Positions 35,639 to 43,826 of a stretch of DNA of 64,000 nt are shown piece after piece (position 1 is the first letter of the stretch; the number at the start of each line of letters is the position of its first letter). The notes beneath the pieces are model-generated. The model made no database searches. It saw only the letters and a list, made by a program, of their open reading frames with translations, and was not told where the DNA came from. The position numbers and the translations under genes are program-made. Origin of the DNA: Clostridiaceae bacterium HFYG-1003 (lineage in GTDB: Bacteria > Bacillota > Clostridia > Clostridiales > Clostridiaceae); NCBI GenBank assembly GCA_024579835.1, contig CP102060.1:3361043-3425042 (forward strand), in the 5' to 3' direction.

Positions 35639-36578
35639 GTGGAACAAGTTATTGTCGGGGAAACAAGCTAAGGAACTTGGTTTTGTGCGAGATACATATG
35701 AGAAAGTTTGCAGATTGACTGATATACTGAAGTTTTTCGAAAATGACGCTTTGCTAGGGAACTCTTTGGCTCTAAAGGGCGGAACGGCCATCAACCTGAC
35801 AATTTTCAATTTGCCAAGGTTGTCTGTTGATATTGATCTGAATTTTTCAAAAAACGTCACTCGGGATGAAATGATGGCGACAAGATCAATCATCAATGAC
35901 CGAATCGAAAAATTTATGAAAGCTAACGGCTATTTGTTAAGTCCCAAATCGAAGCAATATCATGCTCTTGATTCTTTTGTTTATGAATACTCAAATTCAG
36001 GAGGCATGAAGGATAACATTAAGGTTGAAATCAACTATATGCTTCGCTGTCATGTTCTTGAAACTGGACAAAGACATTTTGTATCTTCCTGGGAACCAAC
36101 CGGCGTTTCTGTTTTTAGTGTGGCCCCCATTGAAATATTTGCAAGCAAAATCGTTGCTTTGATCAATCGAACGGCACCCCGAGATCTTTATGACATTTAT
36201 AACCTGGTGAAATTTGGGTTGATTGATGAATCAGAGGAGCCCATGCTCAGAAAGTGTGTTGTTTTTTACAGCGCGATAGGCGCGGAATCTCCGCCTTTTG
36301 AGTTCCAATTTAACACGATCGATCAAGTCACTCAGAATCGTATCAAGACAGACCTTTATCCTGTATTACGAAACAAGGACAAATTTGATCTTAAGACTGC
36401 TCAGATGCAAGTCAAGGCCTGGCTTGAATCGCTTCTAAAGCTTGAGGACAACGAACAGGAATTCCTGGATGCCTTTAGGAATAAGACATATCAGCCGGAG
36501 CTGCTTTTTGAATCAACCGAAATCGTAGAACGTATTCGGAACCACCCTATGGCACTCTGGAAGTGCTCACAAAAATAA
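35631..36578 (+). CDS. abiEii: AbiEii/AbiGii nucleotidyltransferase toxin (second AbiE system)
   Basis: 315 residues from ATG 35631 (ribosome site AAGGGGG), overlapping the antitoxin end. LALKGGTAINLTIFNLPRLSVDIDLNFS is the GG...DxD nucleotidyltransferase core; IFASKIVALINRTAPRDLYDIYNL is the second family block. The predicted action is nucleotide addition to an RNA target, with growth arrest when not countered by the antitoxin. It is followed within 45 nt by a DUF4406-like gene fragment. Confidence 0.87.
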   Translation: MPEWNKLLSGKQAKELGFVRDTYEKVCRLTDILKFFENDALLGNSLALKGGTAINLTIFNLPRLSVDIDLNFSKNVTRDEMMATRSIINDRIEKFMKANGYLLSPKSKQYHALDSFVYEYSNSGGMKDNIKVEINYMLRCHVLETGQRHFVSSWEPTGVSVFSVAPIEIFASKIVALINRTAPRDLYDIYNLVKFGLIDESEEPMLRKCVVFYSAIGAESPPFEFQFNTIDQVTQNRIKTDLYPVLRNKDKFDLKTAQMQVKAWLESLLKLEDNEQEFLDAFRNKTYQPELLFESTEIVERIRNHPMALWKCSQK

Positions 36579-36618
36579 ATACTGACTCAGGAATTCAAAT
36601 ATTGAAGCATCTTCATTC

Positions 36619-36716
36619 GAAGTTGCTGTGAAGAATGACATTGCCATCGCATCCCGGCAACCACCCTAAGCGGCATTCTTACCTTTAAGAGACACGGTCA
36701 AAATACCGCAAAATAG
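36619..36716 (+). pseudogene. DUF4406-like gene, short 3' fragment (after AbiE)
   Basis: About 98 nt match the end of the gene at 34370-34789 (GTGAAGAATGACATTGCCAT, CATCCCGGCAACCACC, AAGCGGCATTCTTACC), ending near its stop. The conserved hairpin does not follow here. It separates the AbiE block from the sigma-factor block. Confidence 0.75.
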
Positions 36717-36870
36717 CTCTGCGTTTAGTCTTTGTGACATCTCCAGCTTGCCTGTCATGAGTCTATTTGTAACTATATTAACCTATACCTTAATGGGTGT
36801 AATATAATACTTATAAATACGGAAGAATATGTTGCCGTGAGGTGAACAAATTAGAAAGGAGCGCTGAAAT

Positions 36871-37500
36871 ATGAAAAAGAGATCGAAGCGAATAATTATT
36901 GGTGTTATTGGATTTCTTCTCCTAACGGTGCTTGCCTTTGCGCTCTATTTCTATATGACTTTTTCAGGTAACATCATTGAGCGATTCAGCCAGCAAAGAG
37001 CAATCATTAAGGCATATGAAACAAGTTATGATGAAGATTTTAAGATTGTAAGTTCAAGCTACGACTATAAGCGCAAGGAATTTTCATTCAGGATATCTTC
37101 GCAGAGTCAGCCTGAAATAATATTCACTTCGACTCTGGATGAAGCGGACCGTATCGATCGATATGCGGCTGCCCGCAGTATAGATTATTTTCGTAAAGTC
37201 ATATCTGAAGCATTTGGTAATGACTTTGATGATCTGCAATACAAAGTCAACATCTTTGAGGAGTACAATTCACCGGATCTTCTCGAACGTGACATGACCA
37301 CTCGCCTAAGCCAGAACCAATATGTTGTTGATTTATCATGGGATCCGCCTGTCCTTGATACTTTGCAGGTTGATACCATTTTTAATGATATGACGCAGCG
37401 GATCTCAGCGCGTCTGGATACATCCATTGGCGGGCTGAAAATCCGCGCTGGAGTGTATGACGGAAAAGATTACTATATCACTGAGGTTGATCTAAGGTAA
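36871..37500 (+). CDS. Membrane-anchored protein of unknown function
   Basis: 209 residues, ATG 36871, ribosome site AAAGGAG. One N-terminal membrane segment (RIIIGVIGFLLLTVLAFALYF) after a basic KKRSKR start, then an extracellular domain with no family I can name. A terminator follows, so it is a single transcription unit next to the sigma-factor module; both may have arrived together as cargo. Confidence 0.7.
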   Translation: MKKRSKRIIIGVIGFLLLTVLAFALYFYMTFSGNIIERFSQQRAIIKAYETSYDEDFKIVSSSYDYKRKEFSFRISSQSQPEIIFTSTLDEADRIDRYAAARSIDYFRKVISEAFGNDFDDLQYKVNIFEEYNSPDLLERDMTTRLSQNQYVVDLSWDPPVLDTLQVDTIFNDMTQRISARLDTSIGGLKIRAGVYDGKDYYITEVDLR

Positions 37501-37539
37501 TCATCAATGATTAAGACGGAAGGGCTAATGCATCTTAAG

Positions 37540-37573
37540 GAACTGCCGCAAAGAGGCCGGCAGTTCTTTTTTA
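37540..37573 (+). terminator. Rho-independent terminator
   Basis: GAACTGCCG pairs with CGGCAGTTC, followed by TTTTTT. Confidence 0.88.
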
Positions 37574-37675
37574 TCCTGATACCCATCTTCTGAACAAAAA
37601 ATATAAACAAAAAATCAAAAATGAATGAACCGTTTGGTGTCGGCATTCGTATATGTTAGTAAGGGAGGTGGTAAA

Positions 37676-38167
37676 GTGCTCGATGATTACATAGAAAAAC
37701 ATGGAAGGCGCCTTTATGGTCTATGTCGGACACTGTGCCAAAACCCTGATGATGCCGATGATTTGTACCAGGAGACCTGGCTGAAGGTCCATCAAAAATT
37801 TGACCACTACAACCCTGAGTATGAATTTGAAGGTTGGCTGACACGGATCTGCGTTAACACCTACAAGGATCAGTTGCGAAAGAAAAAGCTCAGCCTGATC
37901 TTCGACCTGTTTGACTCTCAGGAGGCGAAGGACGCAGTACTTGAAAAAGCTGCCACAGAAGAAAAAGAGGACTTAAGTGACCTTCATGCTGCGGTGAAAA
38001 GACTTCCTGAAAAACTTCGACTGACAGTAGTCTTGTACTATTTCAGAGAGCTCGACATCGGTGAAACCGCAGCGATTTTAAATATTCCCCCGGGTACCGT
38101 CAAGTCCAGATTGAGTAAGTCCAGACTGCTGTTGAAGGAGATGATCAACGATGAAATTGAGCTATGA
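37676..38167 (+). CDS. ECF-type RNA polymerase sigma factor
   Basis: 163 residues from GTG 37676, ribosome site GGGAGGTGG. Region 2 (YGLCRTLCQNPDDADDLYQETWLKVHQKFDHYNPEYEFEGWLTRICVNTYKD) and region 4 (LPEKLRLTVVLYYFRELDIGETAAILNIPPGTVKSRLSKSR) are complete; a short linker joins them, as in ECF sigma factors. The next gene overlaps by 17 nt and encodes a small membrane protein, the usual place for an anti-sigma factor. It likely controls its own operon in response to an envelope signal. Confidence 0.9.
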   Translation: MLDDYIEKHGRRLYGLCRTLCQNPDDADDLYQETWLKVHQKFDHYNPEYEFEGWLTRICVNTYKDQLRKKKLSLIFDLFDSQEAKDAVLEKAATEEKEDLSDLHAAVKRLPEKLRLTVVLYYFRELDIGETAAILNIPPGTVKSRLSKSRLLLKEMINDEIEL

Positions 38168-38462
38168 TTTTGAACAATACCAGCCACCAAGACTCACTGA
38201 ACAGATGCTCAATGCTGTTTTTCAAAAACGCCGTGAAGTTCGGCGCATGTTCCTTTTTGCCGCGGCGTCCAATCTATTTCTGATCAGCCTTGCTCTTCTG
38301 GCGCTTGCGCTGGCCCCATACTCCATGCTAGCCAGTGTTATCTGTCTCGTATTCCTGGGAATTTACCTGTCGGTAAGTGGATTATTGACTGTCCTGCTTA
38401 CCAGAAAACTCATTGACCGTTACGGCAAAGCCTCTGCCGTACCCTTTGCACTCAATGCCTAA
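38151..38462 (+). CDS. Small membrane protein, possible anti-sigma factor
   Basis: 103 residues, overlapping the sigma gene. A short cytoplasmic N-terminus (MKLSYDFEQYQPPRLTEQM), then two membrane segments (about 35-58 and 62-85) and a basic tail. The position and topology suggest a partner or anti-sigma factor, but no zinc-binding anti-sigma motif is seen. Function inferred from context only. Confidence 0.55.
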   Translation: MKLSYDFEQYQPPRLTEQMLNAVFQKRREVRRMFLFAAASNLFLISLALLALALAPYSMLASVICLVFLGIYLSVSGLLTVLLTRKLIDRYGKASAVPFALNA

Positions 38463-38483
38463 ATCAGAAAGGAAGATGGATAA

Positions 38484-39776
38484 ATGGATGCAGCATATTT
38501 TTACCTAATTTTTGTCCTAGCACTGTTTCTGGTGCTCCCCATCCTCATCGGAGTCTATGTATATCGGGATGCTAACAGCCGTGGGATGAATGCAGCTCTT
38601 TGGACTTTGATTGCGGCTCTGGCCCCATCCGGTATTGGCTTGATCATCTACCTGGTGGTTAGATCAGATTATAATAGTTTGGAATGTCCCAATTGCAAGG
38701 CCCCAATCCTTGAAGAATACTCCTCTTGCCCTAAATGCGGAACGAGCTTAAAGGCTAAGTGTACTAATTGCGGTAAAGCGATCGCTTCCGGTTGGCAAAA
38801 CTGTGCTCATTGCGGAGAACCCGTTCCTGCAGATGCAATGATCCCTACCCTCCCAAAGCGTAAAGACAATGGGCTGGGCAAGATATTGGTGGCCGTCATA
38901 CTTATTCCCGTTCTAATCATATCCACTCTTGTTTTCGGGCTTGCCAGCTTCCGCAGCGGCCATCCGACCAGCGTTGGTTCAGTTGACGGGATGAGAGTCG
39001 AGGACTTCGGAAACAACAAAACAGTTTCGGATTGGTTTAAAAATTGCGATGCTTCCGGCAGAGGAATTTATGTTCTTGAATACCAGTATCCAAAAGATAA
39101 TTTAAATAATCTCAATCGGTCGAACTATATCGTCTATCGAACCGGTCTGACGAAGGATGTCAGTGTGGCAGCTGTTGGATACCAAAATTTCTTTAAGGAA
39201 TCTTTACGAATTGAGTACAATGATTCTGAAACCCCTGGAGTAAAAGACTATCATATTTATCAGGTAGACTACTCTACCACAGCAAAGGTTCAGCTTGAAG
39301 TCATTGTAAATGGCAAGAAAGCGGATTACAAATTGACCAGGTCCACTGAGCCCCTTATGTTCATCGAGTCGATCCCTTGGAGAAACGAAGCAGCGAATTT
39401 GTATAAGCTTCGCCTGGATTATCTTGGTGATAACTCAGGAGTTAGTCGACTGGTCAAAGAAACTGGGCTTGAATTCGCAGGGGACTATACCCTCGAGCTG
39501 AAAACTTCGGAAAAACCTTATGGTTTAAGAGTTATTTATACTGACGCGATCATGGATTTTGAAACGAATATCTACTCACCTTACGCCACAGAGCTACTTG
39601 GCTTAATCAAGAATCTGGACTATGTTGAAATCACCGACGGTGAAAGTACATTTCGGCTGACAGCAGATGAAGCTTCTCAAACTCTGGGTCATGATGTGAA
39701 GGACTTTGGAACAGATCCATCCAAGCTTGAAGCGTATCTTAAGTCAATCTACGGTGATAACCAGTTCGACCAGTAG
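38484..39776 (+). CDS. Zinc-ribbon membrane protein
   Basis: 430 residues from ATG 38484, ribosome site AAAGGAAG. Two N-terminal membrane segments, then a double zinc ribbon (CPNCKAPI...CPKCGTSL...CTNCGKAI...CAHCGEPV, about residues 68-115), a third membrane segment (about 133-155) and a large C-terminal extracellular domain. Last gene of the sigma-factor operon; a plausible sensor or effector of the envelope response, not assignable to a named family. Confidence 0.7.
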   Translation: MDAAYFYLIFVLALFLVLPILIGVYVYRDANSRGMNAALWTLIAALAPSGIGLIIYLVVRSDYNSLECPNCKAPILEEYSSCPKCGTSLKAKCTNCGKAIASGWQNCAHCGEPVPADAMIPTLPKRKDNGLGKILVAVILIPVLIISTLVFGLASFRSGHPTSVGSVDGMRVEDFGNNKTVSDWFKNCDASGRGIYVLEYQYPKDNLNNLNRSNYIVYRTGLTKDVSVAAVGYQNFFKESLRIEYNDSETPGVKDYHIYQVDYSTTAKVQLEVIVNGKKADYKLTRSTEPLMFIESIPWRNEAANLYKLRLDYLGDNSGVSRLVKETGLEFAGDYTLELKTSEKPYGLRVIYTDAIMDFETNIYSPYATELLGLIKNLDYVEITDGESTFRLTADEASQTLGHDVKDFGTDPSKLEAYLKSIYGDNQFDQ

Positions 39777-39890
39777 GTCAAATGACAACAGCTAAGCTTC
39801 AATTAATTATCCACCATGAAAGCAGATTTTGGTTTTCAACCTTGAGTATTATTAGTGAATAAAGCTATCAGAAACATGACGTCTATTCCA

Positions 39891-39915
39891 AACCACCTGA
39901 AAAGGTGGTTTTTTC
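39891..39915 (+). terminator. Rho-independent terminator
   Basis: AACCACCT pairs with AGGTGGTT, followed by TTTT, at the end of the sigma-factor module and immediately before the next backbone fragment. Confidence 0.85.
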
Positions 39916-39917
39916 AT

Positions 39918-39990
39918 TAAGTGGCATCCTGACCGTTAAAAGCGACGGTCAGAAAAACCCTACCAGACAACAGAAAAATCCATTCCTACT
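39918..39990 (+). pseudogene. DUF4406-like gene, short 3' fragment (copy B)
   Basis: TAAGTGGCATCCTGACCGTT, then CGGTCAGAAAAACCCTAC and AACAGAAAAATCCATTCCT match the last 75 nt or so of the gene at 34370-34789. It is directly followed by the conserved hairpin and DUF3846, as in copy A. Confidence 0.78.
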
Positions 39991-39991
39991 T

Positions 39992-40029
39992 TTGCACAAA
40001 ACATTGGAAAAAAGGAATGTTTCGTGCAA
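39992..40029 (+). promoter_or_regulatory. Conserved hairpin, copy B
   Basis: TTGCACAAAACATT, loop GGAAAAAAGG, AATGTTTCGTGCAA, one G-T mismatch in the stem; 29 nt upstream of the DUF3846 start. Confidence 0.72.
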
Positions 40030-40058
40030 TTTCAAAAACAGAAAAGGAGAAGAAATCC

Positions 40059-40463
40059 ATGGACGTATTGATTGTTGAACATGAAAAAGTGCCGCGTATG
40101 GCTAGTATCACCGGTGACCTGAACTCCCTGCAGCAGGTTGTCGGCGGCTACATCGAAGCCGTCTATCCCTATGATGACCCGGTTGCCATTGTCTGTCATG
40201 AGGAAGGCAAGCTCATCGGCCTCCCGCTTAACCGAAAACTTGAGGACTACGACATCATCGCCGGGACCTTCATCGTCTGAGGGCTTGGTGAAGAGGATTT
40301 TGATTCCTTGACGCCTGAGCTTGCCGAGAAGTATCGGGAGAAATTTGCTGATCCTGAGATCTTCATGAAGATGGGCAGCCGCATCGTCGCCATACCTATA
40401 AAGCCCAAGGGCGAACTGCATGTGGGCAAACCGAAACAGAAGTCCACAGAACCTGAGCTCTAA
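40059..40463 (+). pseudogene. DUF3846 gene, copy B, with nonsense mutation
   Basis: Nearly identical to 11790-12194 but TGC (Cys) has become TGA at 40278, removing the C-terminal 61 residues; the frame is otherwise open to 40463. Copy B is thus probably inactive for this gene. Confidence 0.85.
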
Positions 40464-40481
40464 ATCTCACAGAGCTTACGA

Positions 40482-40520
40482 GTTTACTTAATTCAAATGT
40501 GAGATACGTACTTTTGTAAA
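40482..40520. promoter_or_regulatory. AbiE operator-like sequence without an AbiE operon
   Basis: TTTACTTA and TACGTACTTTTGTAAA match the repeats flanking abiE in copy A (12252-12296). Here they lie in the short gap between DUF3846 and PcfB, exactly where copy A carries abiE. Confidence 0.55.
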
Positions 40521-40555
40521 TTGAATTCACCTAACCACGAAAGGAGGAATTTTTC

Positions 40556-41035
40556 ATGCAGGAAGAAGTGGAAAACAGGACCGTCGCCCTGGCCGTCAGT
40601 ACCACCCGAATGACCGGACGTGTTCTGAAGGCTGCGCTCATCAAGGTTTTGGCTGAAATGAAGAAGAGCCGGGACAGTCCGCCGCAGATCCCCCATGGCA
40701 AGCAGACCGTGAAGGAACTCATCGGTCAGAATGCTGGAGTCTCTAATATTGAGATCACAGATAAAAACATCAAATCCTTTGAGCAGGTCGCTAGAAAGTA
40801 CGGTGTAGACTATGCCCTCAAGAAAGACACCACCGGAGAGAAACCCAAATATCTGGTCTTCTTCAAGGCCCGGGACGCTGATGCCCTCACCGCTGCCTTC
40901 ACAGAATACACGGCGAAGGTCCTCAAAAAGGACAAGCAGCCTTCCATCCTGGAACAGCTTGCCAAATTCAAGCTCCTGGTTCATGCCAAGGTCATGGACA
41001 GGGTGAAAAACAAAGACAAGGAGCTGACGCGATGA
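40556..41035 (+). CDS. pcfB: PcfB family protein (DUF3801), copy B
   Basis: 159 residues from ATG 40556 behind GAAAGGAGG. About 93% identical to the protein at 13907 (differences such as T/A at the ARMTG region and KLLVHAKVMDR near the end). Overlaps the VirD4 gene by 4 nt. Expected role in the relaxosome or coupling step of conjugation. Confidence 0.83.
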   Translation: MQEEVENRTVALAVSTTRMTGRVLKAALIKVLAEMKKSRDSPPQIPHGKQTVKELIGQNAGVSNIEITDKNIKSFEQVARKYGVDYALKKDTTGEKPKYLVFFKARDADALTAAFTEYTAKVLKKDKQPSILEQLAKFKLLVHAKVMDRVKNKDKELTR

Positions 41036-42806
41036 CAGGAAAAATCAAGGGGATGCTCCTTTTAAACCTTCCCTATGTTCTCATTGCTCTGGCTGCCACG
41101 AAGCTGGGTGAGGCCTGGCGATACTCTCCCGGACTGGATATCTCCCAAAAAATCCTACATCTCATCGACGGATTCACTTTAGCTTTCCAATCACAATGGC
41201 CAAGCCTGCTTCCACAGGATCTGATCCTGGGCATTGGGATCTCAGTCGCCATCAAGCTGGCAGTTTATGTCAAAGGCCGGAACGCCAAGAAATACCGTAA
41301 AAACATCGAATACGGCTCAGCTCGCTGGGGCAGATCTGAGGACATCAAGCCTTTTATCGATCAAACCTTTCGAAACAACGTCATCCTCACGGAGACGGAG
41401 CGCCTGACCATGAACAACCGGCCCAAGGACCCCAGGCTCGCACGCAACAAAAACGTCATGGTGGTGGGAGGTTCCGGATCTGGCAAGACGCGGTTTTGGC
41501 TCAAGCCAAATCTCATGCAGTGCCATTCCAGCTATGTGGTCACCGATCCCAAGGGTAGCGTCGTAGTGGAATGCGGACAGCTTCTCCTGAGGGAAGGCTA
41601 CAGGATCAAGATCCTCAATACCATCAACTTCAACAAATCCATGCACTACAATCCCTTTGCCTACATCAAGAGCGAAAAGGACATCCTCAAGCTGGTGACG
41701 GCCCTCATCGCCAACACCAAGGGTGAAGGCAAAGCCGGAGATGATTTCTGGGTCAAGGCGGAGACCCTTCTTTATACCGCGCTCATGGGCTACATCCACT
41801 ATGAGGCTCCAGAAAGCGAGCGAAACTTTACAACCCTTATCGAGCTCATCAATGCCTCAGAGGTCCGCGAGGATGACGAGGACTTTCAGAACCCGGTGGA
41901 TTTGATGTTCGCCGCTCTGGAAGAGCGTGACTCGGAGCATTTTGCAGTCCGGCAGTATAAGAAATACAAACTGGCTGCCGGAAAGACCGCCAAATCAATC
42001 CTTATCAACTGCGGGGCCCGTCTGGCGCCCTTTGACATCAAGGAGCTCAGAGACCTGACGGCCTATGACGAAATGGAACTGGATGCCCTGGGTGATCGGA
42101 AAACGGCGCTGTTCATCATCATCAGCGACACCGACGACACCTTCAACTTCCTGGTTTCCATGGCCTACACGCAGCTCTTTAATCTGCTGTGCGACAAGGC
42201 AGATGACGTCTATGGCGGACGTCTGCCTGTGCATGTGCGCTGTCTCATTGATGAGGCGGCGAATATCGGTCAAATTCCCAAGTTGGAAAAGCTCGTAGCC
42301 ACCATCCGAAGCCGGGAGATCTCGGCCTGTCTGGTGCTGCAGGCCCAATCCCAGCTGAAGGCTCTGTATAAAGATCACTGCGACACCATCATCGGCAATA
42401 TGGACTGCACGATCTTTCTGGGCGGTAAGGAGCGCACCACATTAAAGGAGCTTTCAGAAACCCTTGGGAAAGAGACCATCGACACTTTCAACACCGGGGA
42501 AAGCCGAGGCCGTGAGGTTTCCCACAGTCTGAACTACCAGAAACTCGGAAAGAAGCTGATGAGCATCGACGAACTGGCCGTGCTGGATGGCGGCAAATGC
42601 ATCCTCCAGCTGCGTGGGGTACGGCCTTTTCTCTCCAACAAGTATGACATCACCAAACACCCCAACTACAGTACCTCTCCGATGCGGACCCGCGAAACGC
42701 CTTCAATATTGAGAAGTACCTGTCCACCCGTCTTAAGTCCAAGCCGGATGACATCTATGAGGTCTACCACATGGATCTGTTTGCCGAACCCGAAGCCGCT
42801 GAATGA
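41032..42806 (+). pseudogene. VirD4/TraG-type coupling ATPase, copy B, frameshifted near its end
   Basis: Reads through both N-terminal membrane segments (no stop at the Tyr that is mutated in copy A), Walker A VGGSGSGKTRFWLKPN, SVVVECG and LIDEAANIGQIPKLEKLVATIRS. At about 42669 one A is missing relative to copies A and C (AACTACAGTACC against AACTACAAGTACC), so the last 46 codons or so are read in a wrong frame ending at 42837; the original stop is 42804-42806. The ATPase core is intact and partial function is possible. Confidence 0.85.
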
Positions 42807-42850
42807 GCGGCTTTTTTCAACTCAAAATTTAAAATAATGGAGGTCAATCA

Positions 42851-42975
42851 ATGGAATTCTTTAACAGTGCAGTAGATGTACTTCAAACCCTCGTCGTCGC
42901 TCTCGGTGCAGGCCTTGCCATCTGGGGCGTCATCAACCTTCTCGAAGGCTACGGCAATGACAACCCCGGTGCCAA
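42851..42975 (+). pseudogene. maff2 gene, 5' part (interrupted)
   Basis: ATG 42851 starts EFFNSAVDVLQTLVVALGAGLAIWGVINLLEGYGNDNPGA and is then cut at 42975 by the tet transposon. The remaining 91 nt lie at 54596-54686. Joining the two gives exactly 216 nt, the length of the intact gene at 57115-57330. Confidence 0.9.
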
Positions 42976-43062
42976 TGCTCATGTACGGTAAGGAAGCAAG
43001 CAACCGAAAACAAGAGATAGACCGCCAGCACTACACTATTCCGAACCAAAGACCAAAAGATA

Positions 43063-43105
43063 AGCATTGTGGGAAAATCTAAACTTTTGGATTTTCCTAC
43101 AATGC
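43063..43105. repeat. Inverted repeat near the left end of the tet transposon
   Basis: GCATTGTGGGAAAATC pairs with GATTTTCCTACAATGC with one mismatch. It may be a recombinase-binding site or terminator; the 230 bp from 42992 to 43221 hold no gene. Confidence 0.5.
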
Positions 43106-43221
43106 CGACTACGGCGGAATCCTTCCCACTCCTTATATCTTTATTTCCGTATACATTGAATTTGTATTTAGTAAATGCTATAATGTCCCTATTCAAATTA
43201 TAAATGTGTTGAATTAGTTAC

Positions 43222-43464
43222 ATGTACATATTTTTTGTGCCGCATAAATACCCTGTTGAGGTTGTCGTTCTTTGTCCAGATGTGGAAACAATAAAAGGAA
43301 GGGAACGATACAGGGAGAAAACAGGCTATTCCGGCTTTACGGTTGAAACCTTATACGATACATTTATGCAGACAACACCACGGATCGGCTTTTGGCTGGA
43401 CAATTCCAACCAAACACCACAGCAGACAGCAGAAACCATTCTGAACGCCAGAAAGTCGGTATGA
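43222..43464 (+). pseudogene. P-loop kinase/AAA ATPase fragment
   Basis: 80 codons of which VVVLCPDVETIKGRERYREKTGYSGFTVETLYDTF resembles the C-terminal half of small P-loop kinases. There is no Walker A motif, so the N-terminal half is missing. It is a leftover beside the resistance gene. Confidence 0.5.
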
Positions 43465-43503
43465 TTGTTACATATAAGGGGAAGAAAAATTTCTTTTAGG
43501 TAC

Positions 43504-43532
43504 TTTCTTTCCTAAAACTAATGTGATATAAT
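43504..43532 (+). promoter_or_regulatory. Promoter of the tet gene
   Basis: Extended -10 box TGATATAAT (TATAAT at 43527-43532) with a weak -35 TTTCTT 17 bp upstream, before the leader ORF. Confidence 0.6.
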
Positions 43533-43561
43533 AGCATCATTCCAAAAAAGGAGTAAAAAAT

Positions 43562-43585
43562 ATGCGGCAAGGTATTCTTAAATAA
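43562..43585 (+). CDS. Tet leader peptide
   Basis: ATG CGG CAA GGT ATT CTT AAA TAA encodes MRQGILK behind AAAAAAGGAG. A matching sequence lies upstream of tet(M) in Tn916-type elements, where leader translation controls transcription attenuation. Confidence 0.6.
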   Translation: MRQGILK

Positions 43586-43752
43586 AACTATAATCAAATA
43601 GTGGGAACAAAGGATTATGATAGTCCCTTTTGTGGGGGCTTGGTTTTTTGTACCCAATTTAAGAATACTTTTGCCTTATCAATTTTGACATATCCGAAAA
43701 ACAGCAATCACAAACAGGTGTATGCTGTATATGTGTATGTCCGCAAATTATA

Positions 43753-43792
43753 ATCCCCAGTGGTAAAAGTATTTTACTGCTGGGGATTTTTA
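43753..43792 (+). terminator. Attenuator before tet gene
   Basis: ATCCCCAGTGGTAAAA pairs with TTTTACTGCTGGGGAT, followed by TTTTTAT, 35 nt before the Tet start. With the upstream leader it forms a transcription attenuator; ribosome stalling by tetracycline should allow read-through. Confidence 0.75.
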
Positions 43793-43826
43793 TGCCCTTT
43801 TGGGGCTGTAAAAGGAGGACAATCAC

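Noticed and set aside
42876..43082. 68-codon frame across the left junction of the tet transposon
   Set aside because: It is a fusion of an out-of-frame maff2 segment and transposon DNA made by the insertion.
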